This document shows, piece after piece, positions 1 to 3,989 of a stretch of 11,405 nt of DNA. The notes under the pieces were generated by a model that was not told the DNA's origin, made no database searches, and saw nothing but the letters and a program-made list of their open reading frames with translations. Location of the stretch: the NCBI GenBank assembly GCA_903927605.1, contig CAIYNT010000333.1, positions 1 through 11,405 of the forward strand, written 5' to 3'. A program made the translations under genes and the position numbers. This DNA comes from an uncultured Holophagaceae bacterium (lineage in GTDB: Bacteria; Acidobacteriota; Holophagae; Holophagales; Holophagaceae). Every line of letters begins with the position of its first letter. Positions within the stretch are counted from its first letter, which is position 1.

Positions 1-123
1 GATTCGGAAGCCTTCTACCTTGAAGCCGTAAACGTCTACCTCAAGTCCGCATTCAAGCCCAGGAAACCACGCTCGACCAAGAAGCCAGCCAAAGGGACAC
101 CACCAGCTTCAGATCAGGCCTGA
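1..123 (+). CDS. 3' end of an unrecognised gene
   Basis: The first 40 codons of the window read open in frame 1 and end at TGA (121-123); the start lies left of the window. The tail reads DSEAFYLEAVNVYLKSAF and then becomes a Lys/Pro/Ala-rich, low-complexity end (KPRKPRSTKKPAKGTPPASDQA-like), typical of a disordered basic C-terminus that might contact nucleic acid. No domain can be recognised from this little sequence. It is followed 33 bases later by a terminator-like hairpin, which supports a real gene end here. It lies on the same strand as the recombination-type genes that follow and may belong to the same mobile module. Confidence 0.55.
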   Translation, partial: DSEAFYLEAVNVYLKSAFKPRKPRSTKKPAKGTPPASDQA

Positions 124-156
124 ACGGTTACAGAATTTGTTATAAGAACAATGCAG

Positions 157-183
157 GGACCAGCCATATCGGTTGGTCCTTTT
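157..183 (+). terminator. Rho-independent terminator-like hairpin after the first gene
   Basis: Bases 157-165 (GGACCAGCC) pair with 171-179 (GGTTGGTCC) as a 9-bp stem with one G-U pair and a 5-base loop, followed by TTTT (180-183). An outer ATGCA/TGCAT pairing (151-155 with 183-187) could extend it. It probably ends the transcript of the partial gene, yet it lies only 18 bases before the ATG of the 23-codon ORF, so it could also act in that ORF's leader. Confidence 0.65.
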
Positions 184-201
184 GCATGTCCGGAGGTCTG
201 T

Positions 202-273
202 ATGAACCCAATCCCCATCGCAGCCGGGATCCTCGTGAAGGTTTTGCTTGAGTGGCTCCTAGACAAGGAGTGA
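202..273 (+). CDS. Small hydrophobic peptide, 23 residues
   Basis: ATG at 202 is preceded by a good GGAGG (192-196) with 5-base spacing, and the frame runs to TGA at 271-273. The product reads MNPIPIAAGILVKVLLEWLL plus DKE: a hydrophobic stretch (about residues 4-20) with one Lys and one Glu inside, so either a short membrane-inserted helix or an amphipathic helix. It lies between two terminator-like hairpins (157-183 and 294-319), as a separate cistron just before the DUF932 gene. No family is recognised. It could be a small membrane protein, a leader peptide for the downstream hairpin, or chance. The strong ribosome site is the main support; there is no conservation evidence here. Confidence 0.45.
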   Translation: MNPIPIAAGILVKVLLEWLLDKE

Positions 274-293
274 CCAATCCCTCTCCCCATACT

Positions 294-319
294 GGCCCCG
301 CAGAGCGGGGCCTTCTTCT
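294..319 (+). terminator. Strong hairpin with T-rich tail before the DUF932 gene
   Basis: GGCCCCGC (294-301) pairs perfectly with GCGGGGCC (305-312) around an AGA loop, followed by TTCTTCT (313-319). The stem is very stable; the T tract is interrupted by C, so efficiency is uncertain. It ends 17 bases before the GTG start of the DUF932 gene and therefore lies in that gene's leader if transcription comes from upstream. Confidence 0.7.
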
Positions 320-336
320 GTCTGAAAGGACATTCC

Positions 337-1323
337 GTGGCACACAACCTCTACCTCGACACCATGGCCTTCACTGGCCAGCGACCCTGGCACCAGTTGG
401 GCGTTCAGTTCGACCAAGAGTTCACCAGTGCGGAGGCCATCGCCGCCGCCCGGCTGGACTACCCCGTCCTCAAGGAGCAGCTCTACCGCGTCCGCCCCGA
501 TCTGGGCCCCGGCCTCCTTGAGCCAACCGATGCCTTCGCCACCATCAACGGCCACACCCACGATGTCCTCGGGGTGGTGGGCGAGGGTTACGAAATCCTA
601 CAGAACCGGGAGGCGTTCGACTTCTTTGACATTCTGCTCAAGGAATCCGGGGGCAAGCTCCAGACCGCCGGGGCCATCGGTAAGGGGGAGAAGGTCTGGA
701 TGCTGGCCAAGCTGCCAGAGGTCTTTTACCCCATCGCCGGTGATGGGGTGGAGCAGTTCATCCTGGGCGTCACCTCCCACGACGGCACTATCAAGACCGA
801 GGTTCGCTTTACCAATATCCGCGTGGTCTGCCAGAACACCTTCAACCTGGCCATGCAGGGAAGCCGGGGTGTCATCTCCATCCGGCACACCAGCCAGATG
901 CGGCAGAAGCTGGAGATGGCCGCCATGGTCTTGCTGCGCTACCGGGATCACTTCGACCTGACCACAGACCAGTTCAGCAAGCTGGCCAGCGTTCGCGTGG
1001 ATGATGCTTGGCTGGACGAATACCTCCGGCGAATGATCGGTGACCCCGACCAGGTGCCAGATGGTCGATCTCGCACCCTCATGCAGAACCGAATCCGGCT
1101 CATCGAAGGGAGACTTGCCTTTGGCAAGGGAGTGGACCTGCCCGGGGTCTCCGGATCCGCTTGGTGGGCCCTCAATGCCATGGTCGAATACGCCGACTTC
1201 GACATGAAGGCCAAGGGGCAGGCCATGGACGAGTCCCGCCGGACGAACAGCATCCTGTTCGGCACGGCCGCCGACTTCAAGCAGGAAGCCTTCGATACCG
1301 CCATGGCCATGGCGACGAGGTAG
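337..1323 (+). CDS. DUF932 family protein (phage/plasmid-related, TIGR03299-like)
   Basis: This is a 328-residue protein, near the usual length of DUF932 proteins carried by phages, plasmids and integrative elements; their biochemical function is not established. Family hallmarks are visible: the N-terminal GQRPWHQLG (14-22), the LGVVGEGYEILQN segment (78-90), FTNIRVVCQNTFNLA (158-172), and the C-terminal SAWWALNAMVEYAD (264-277) followed by a serine/arginine-containing SILFGTAADFKQEAF stretch. The start is GTG at 337, chosen because AAAGGA (325-330) lies 6 bases upstream and the protein then begins MAHNL, as expected for the family. No signal peptide or membrane segment is seen, so it is cytoplasmic. 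Its neighbours are a PD-(D/E)XK exonuclease-like gene and its overlapping partner, which suggests a role in DNA metabolism of a mobile element; that is inference from context. Hairpins flank it on both sides. Confidence 0.9.
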   Translation: MAHNLYLDTMAFTGQRPWHQLGVQFDQEFTSAEAIAAARLDYPVLKEQLYRVRPDLGPGLLEPTDAFATINGHTHDVLGVVGEGYEILQNREAFDFFDILLKESGGKLQTAGAIGKGEKVWMLAKLPEVFYPIAGDGVEQFILGVTSHDGTIKTEVRFTNIRVVCQNTFNLAMQGSRGVISIRHTSQMRQKLEMAAMVLLRYRDHFDLTTDQFSKLASVRVDDAWLDEYLRRMIGDPDQVPDGRSRTLMQNRIRLIEGRLAFGKGVDLPGVSGSAWWALNAMVEYADFDMKAKGQAMDESRRTNSILFGTAADFKQEAFDTAMAMATR

Positions 1324-1382
1324 TCATCACCTTGCCTCAGCAGCTCATAGGACCGCAACTCCTCCAGAAATCCATCCACCAC

Positions 1383-1411
1383 AAAAGAGCCGGTCCCCGA
1401 CCGGCTCTTTT
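1383..1411 (+). terminator. Perfect intrinsic terminator between DUF932 and exonuclease genes
   Basis: A 12-bp perfect inverted repeat: AAAAGAGCCGGT (1383-1394) and ACCGGCTCTTTT (1400-1411) with loop CCCCG. The A-run and T-run make it work on either strand in principle. It follows the DUF932 stop by 59 bases and ends only 8 bases before the ribosome site of the next gene, with no room for a promoter between, so the downstream gene must be transcribed through it or from a promoter upstream of it. Confidence 0.85.
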
Positions 1412-1419
1412 CAATCAAT

Positions 1420-1423
1420 GGAG
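1420..1423 (+). promoter_or_regulatory. Ribosome binding site that sets the exonuclease-like gene start at 1430
   Basis: GGAG at 1420-1423 lies 6 bases before ATG 1430. The in-frame ATG at 1418 has no Shine-Dalgarno sequence; the bases before it are the terminator stem and its T-run. The GGAG actually overlaps that upstream ATG, so 1430 is the better start. Confidence 0.7.
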
Positions 1424-1429
1424 ATAAAC

Positions 1430-2440
1430 ATGAACCACCTGAACATACGGTCAGCGCTTAAATTGCGGATTGAACACAACCCAAGGCAGTCCCCTCGACA
1501 CCTCTACATCGGGGCATCGGAGGTCGGCACCTGCCAGCGCAGCGCTATCGCCTCCAAGATCCAACGCCCTGAACTGGATCCCGCCTCAATGGGCAGGATG
1601 CTTTCTGGACGCGCCCTTGAGAATGAAGTGGTCCAATTGGTCCGGGCCGCCCTCGGTTCCAAGCTCCGCGACACAGGCCGGGTCCAACGCGAATATGAGC
1701 ACCCGACCCTCCCGTTCCGAGCACACCCTGACGGCCGCATCATTGGGGAAAACGGGGACGGAGTCCTGGAGGTGAAGACTGCCAGCGCCGCCACCTTCAA
1801 GCGCTACCAGTCCGACGGGCTCCCTCAGCACTACTTGGACCAGGTCCAGGCTCAGATGGGACTCTCCGGCCTTGGCTGGGGGCTGGTGGTGCTCGTGTCC
1901 CGCGAGAACTTGGCTGAGATGTCCACCTTCCCGGTCACCTTCAGTCCTGATCACTTCCGCTTCCTGGAAGGCCGGGCCCGTAAGGCAGCGCCCTACTTTG
2001 AGGATTCTTCCTGCCTCCCTCCCGGGGAACCGGAGCGGGGCTTTTGCTTCAACTGTCCCTTCGCCATGGACTGCCCCGAGCACCAGGCTCTTCGCAAGGC
2101 CGGGGAACACGGTGAAGTGCCCGAGGTGATCCGACTGCAGCTATCCGCCCAAGTGGAGGAGCTGGGGATCGTGGAAAGCCAGCTGAAGCCGCTCGAGCAG
2201 CGGACGACCGAATTGCGGGACCAGATCAAGTCGACCCTCACCATCTACATGATCGACAAGGTGAATCTGGATGGGGGCACGGCCCAGATGGTCACCTCAA
2301 ATCGCACATCTTTCTCTGCCAAAGACTTACAGCGAGAGGCTCCAGACCTCTATTCCCGCTACCTCAGAACGTCCACCTTCACCAACCTCCGTATCACTTC
2401 CCGCAAAGGAGTCAGCCCATGTCTGTCAACGGCGTCGTAA
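1430..2440 (+). CDS. PD-(D/E)XK exonuclease-like protein with Cas4/AddB-style Fe-S cysteines
   Basis: This 336-residue protein has the layout of YqaJ/Cas4/RecB-type nucleases. An N-terminal GASEVGTC segment (28-35) is followed by GRALENE (60-66, likely the metal-site Glu64), HPDGRI with Asp101, VLEVKT with Glu114-x-Lys116, and QHYLDQVQAQM (133-143), which matches the Gln/Tyr helix of such enzymes. These are the expected PD-(D/E)XK catalytic elements. Cys35 near the N-terminus plus C-x2-C-x5-C at 206/209/215 reproduces the cysteine pattern that binds a 4Fe-4S cluster in Cas4 and AddB. A helical stretch (about 230-275) follows. Probable role: 5'-3' or bidirectional resection of DNA ends to expose single strands for recombination (inference). 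The ATG at 1418 would add four residues but lacks a ribosome site. The 3' end overlaps the next gene by 22 bases, so the two are translationally coupled and probably act together. No cas genes are nearby, so a CRISPR role is unlikely. Confidence 0.82.
   Translation: MNHLNIRSALKLRIEHNPRQSPRHLYIGASEVGTCQRSAIASKIQRPELDPASMGRMLSGRALENEVVQLVRAALGSKLRDTGRVQREYEHPTLPFRAHPDGRIIGENGDGVLEVKTASAATFKRYQSDGLPQHYLDQVQAQMGLSGLGWGLVVLVSRENLAEMSTFPVTFSPDHFRFLEGRARKAAPYFEDSSCLPPGEPERGFCFNCPFAMDCPEHQALRKAGEHGEVPEVIRLQLSAQVEELGIVESQLKPLEQRTTELRDQIKSTLTIYMIDKVNLDGGTAQMVTSNRTSFSAKDLQREAPDLYSRYLRTSTFTNLRITSRKGVSPCLSTAS
2405..2411 (+). promoter_or_regulatory. Ribosome site of the overlapping partner gene, inside the exonuclease-like gene
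   Basis: AAAGGAG at 2405-2411 lies 7 bases before ATG 2419, within the last codons of the upstream gene. It fixes the start and implies re-initiation or coupled translation of the two proteins. Confidence 0.75.
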
Positions 2441-3219
2441 CCCTGCCACCCGCACCCCCATCGGCCATGCCTCCATTCGGGCTGTCCGAGATCCGCAAGC
2501 GAACCCAGGCCGTGCAGGAGGTCATGCGCGGCGTCATGAAGGAAGGCACCCATTACGGCACCATCCCGGGCACCCCCAAGCCCTCTCTCTGGAAGGCCGG
2601 GGCCGAGGTCCTCTGCATGACTTTCCGACTGGCCCCCATCCTGGACAGCCATGTGGTGGTGGATGACCTCGACTCGGAATGGCCCTACTCCGCCACCAAG
2701 CGAGACGGCTCAATCGTCCAGGGAACCTGTATAGGGTTCTTCGAGGTGGAAGCCACCTGCACCATCCATGGCCCCCAGGGCGAGGTCCTCAGCCGCTGCT
2801 CAGCCCGGTGCAACAACCGGGAAGCGAAGTATCGAGCACTGAGCCTCTTTGAGATTCGGAATACCATCCTCAAGATGGCCGAGAAGCGGGCGTTCGTCAG
2901 TGCGGTGCTGATGGCAACTGCTGCCAGCGACATCTTCACTCAGGACCTGGAGGATCTGCCAGAGCTGTTGGAGCCTCATTTGGCTGGGAAGGTGGTAACA
3001 GAGAAGCCCAAGCTTCCAACGAAAGAAACCCCGTTACTCACGCCAAAGCGGGAAGCATGGCTCATGCGCGTAGCTCAAGAGGGGCAGATCACTCCTGAGG
3101 CCGTCCAGCGGTGTATGGACTTTCTCAAGGGTTCGACATCACAGAAGGTGACGGCCTTCTTCGACGAGATGGCCCGAAAAAAGGTGGCTGTGTTCGCACC
3201 GTTCCAAACCGCCTGCTGA
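2419..3219 (+). CDS. Mobile-element protein, possible recombination partner of the nuclease
   Basis: A 266-residue cytoplasmic protein. I recognise the sequence style from phage and integrative-element genes usually annotated as hypothetical: EGTHYGTIPG (42-51), LWKAGAEVLCMTFRLAP (57-73), a Cys-rich centre (C104, C114, C127, C131) leading into REAKYR, then IRNTILKMAEKRAFV (146-160) and an SDIFTQDLEDL segment (170-180). The run of Lys/Arg after the Asn-Thr-x-x-Lys-Met motif resembles the basic helix of DNA-annealing proteins, but this is a resemblance only. After a Lys/Pro linker (about 190-208) there is a small helical C-terminal domain (209-260) of the type found at the end of Rad52/Erf-like and related phage proteins. 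Its 22-base overlap with the exonuclease-like gene echoes exonuclease/annealing-protein pairs such as lambda Exo-Beta. A single-strand annealing or end-binding role is therefore a reasonable hypothesis, not a demonstrated function. A terminator-like hairpin follows the stop. Confidence 0.75.
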   Translation: MSVNGVVTLPPAPPSAMPPFGLSEIRKRTQAVQEVMRGVMKEGTHYGTIPGTPKPSLWKAGAEVLCMTFRLAPILDSHVVVDDLDSEWPYSATKRDGSIVQGTCIGFFEVEATCTIHGPQGEVLSRCSARCNNREAKYRALSLFEIRNTILKMAEKRAFVSAVLMATAASDIFTQDLEDLPELLEPHLAGKVVTEKPKLPTKETPLLTPKREAWLMRVAQEGQITPEAVQRCMDFLKGSTSQKVTAFFDEMARKKVAVFAPFQTAC

Positions 3220-3227
3220 TGCACGGC

Positions 3228-3256
3228 AAAGACGACGGGTATCCGCCGTCTTTAGC
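3228..3256 (+). terminator. Intrinsic terminator after the nuclease/partner pair
   Basis: AAAGACGACGG (3228-3238) pairs with CCGCCGTCTTT (3243-3253) around GTAT, with one A-C mismatch (3235/3246). It lies 8 bases after the stop codon and ends in TTTAG. The T-run is short and partly in the stem, so strength is moderate. Confidence 0.65.
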
Positions 3257-3300
3257 TATTCATGCCTATCGAATCCTCATGAGTCTATTCTTCTTGCATC

Positions 3301-3316
3301 CTGCCTCTGGCAGTTT
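3301..3316 (+). terminator. Weak hairpin in the leader of the repeat-protein gene
   Basis: CTGCC (3301-3305) pairs with GGCAG (3309-3313) around TCT, followed by TTT. The stem is only 5 bp, so this is a minor candidate. It sits 22 bases upstream of the ATG at 3338, in the 118-base gap that otherwise shows no clear promoter. Confidence 0.25.
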
Positions 3317-3337
3317 CATCTCACAGGAGCGCTTCAC

Positions 3338-3589
3338 ATGACCAAGAAGACTACTGGACCAAAAACAGCCTCGAAAGCCTCCTCTGTCTTGACAAACCCC
3401 TCCACTGGGAAGGCCTCCAAGACTGCTGCGGGGAGCGCGCTTTCCCAAGTCGCACTTCCAAAGGTTACTTCTGCAAAGGCGGCATCCGCCGCCTCAAAGG
3501 TTATGCGCGATGGACGCACTAGCCCTGAGTCAAAGAGTTCAGCTGCATCGGCCCTGTCACAGCGAACGGACAAGAAGAAGGGCAAATGA
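3338..3589 (+). CDS. Small Ala/Ser/Lys-rich protein with two internal repeats
   Basis: This 83-residue basic protein is almost entirely Ala, Ser, Lys and Thr, with no aromatic residue, no Cys and no membrane segment, and ends in KKKGK. It consists of two 28-residue repeats (10-37 and 48-75), each ending in an (A/S)-x-SALSQ motif and sharing 14 of 28 positions on direct alignment. ATG 3338 follows AGGAG (3326-3330) by 7 bases. I recall similar small hypothetical proteins with SKxAAxSALSQ repeats in bacterial genomes, but know no function. The composition suggests a helical, nucleic-acid-binding or chaperone-like protein (inference). It is the last plus-strand gene of the left module, preceded by a terminator hairpin, and its stop faces the minus-strand operon 10 bases away. 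Confidence 0.75.
   Translation: MTKKTTGPKTASKASSVLTNPSTGKASKTAAGSALSQVALPKVTSAKAASAASKVMRDGRTSPESKSSAASALSQRTDKKKGK
3365..3562 (+). repeat. Diverged 84-bp coding duplication in the small basic protein
   Basis: Bases 3365-3448 (residues 10-37) and 3479-3562 (residues 48-75) encode repeats of the form xAS-x-AS-x-V-(L/M)-x(16)-SALSQ with a 10-residue spacer. Identity is visible at protein level (14/28, no gaps) but the DNA has diverged, so the duplication is old and kept by selection on the protein. Confidence 0.75.
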
Positions 3590-3599
3590 GTTGTTATCT

Positions 3600-3986
3600 C
3601 TATGATGCATTGCTGGTTACCAGCATCCACACATCTGCAGCGACCTGAGGCCCAATACCCTTCATCCGACAAAGCAACTGCTTGGCCTGATCCTTTTCAC
3701 CCTTAGTAACCATATTGCTCAGAGAGTCGAGCTGCCCCTCAGACACTGCATTCATCAGACCAATTAGACGACCAGCCATCATTTCGGTGAGTAGACCCCT
3801 GTGGTAGCCTGCCCGGTCGAGCCGCATCATGACATCTGGGCTGTTGGCATTGGCAACCTTTGTGGGGTCCGTAAGCCCTAATTTCCTTAGGTTTGGCAGT
3901 AGTGAGTATGACTTTTCAAGTGGATACCTGTTCACTGCAAGCACCGAAACGACGATGGCTTCGAGGTGTTCCTGTTTCAGTGACAT
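3600..3986 (-). CDS. Small helix-hairpin-helix protein, DNA-glycosylase-like but without catalytic residues
   Basis: This 128-residue, all-helical protein resembles the N-terminal and helix-hairpin-helix portion of the EndoIII/AlkA (HhH-GPD) fold. The start resembles the family's first helices (IVVSVLAVNRYPLEKSYSLL, 11-30), then LRKLGLTDPTKVANANSPDVMMRLDRAGYH (33-62) parallels the segment where glycosylases read 'leu-ile-xx-aGfyr', and LLCRMKGIGPQVAADVWML (104-122) is a clear HhH with hairpin GIG (110-112). It stops six residues later, so the Asp that glycosylases need about 20 residues beyond the hairpin is absent, and the EndoIII Lys position is Gln114. It is more likely a DNA-binding subunit than an enzyme. 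ATG 3986 is preceded by GGAGG with 8-base spacing, inside the last codons of res; the res stop is 3 bases upstream of the start. That coupling suggests it works with the restriction complex. GC content is lower than in res. Confidence 0.7.
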   Translation of the reverse strand: MSLKQEHLEAIVVSVLAVNRYPLEKSYSLLPNLRKLGLTDPTKVANANSPDVMMRLDRAGYHRGLLTEMMAGRLIGLMNAVSEGQLDSLSNMVTKGEKDQAKQLLCRMKGIGPQVAADVWMLVTSNAS

Positions 3987-3989
3987 TTG

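Noticed and set aside
140..146. TATAAG-like -10 element upstream of the first hairpin
   Set aside because: No -35 hexamer at suitable distance (117-123 reads GGCCTGA), and the element lies just before a terminator hairpin, so a promoter call is not supported.
1418..1420. ATG at 1418 as start of the exonuclease-like gene
   Set aside because: No ribosome site precedes it; the bases upstream are the terminator stem and T-run, and GGAG at 1420-1423 points to ATG 1430.
1430..2440. CRISPR-associated Cas4
   Set aside because: No cas genes or repeat array in the window; the partner gene and the DUF932 neighbour fit a phage/ICE recombination nuclease better.
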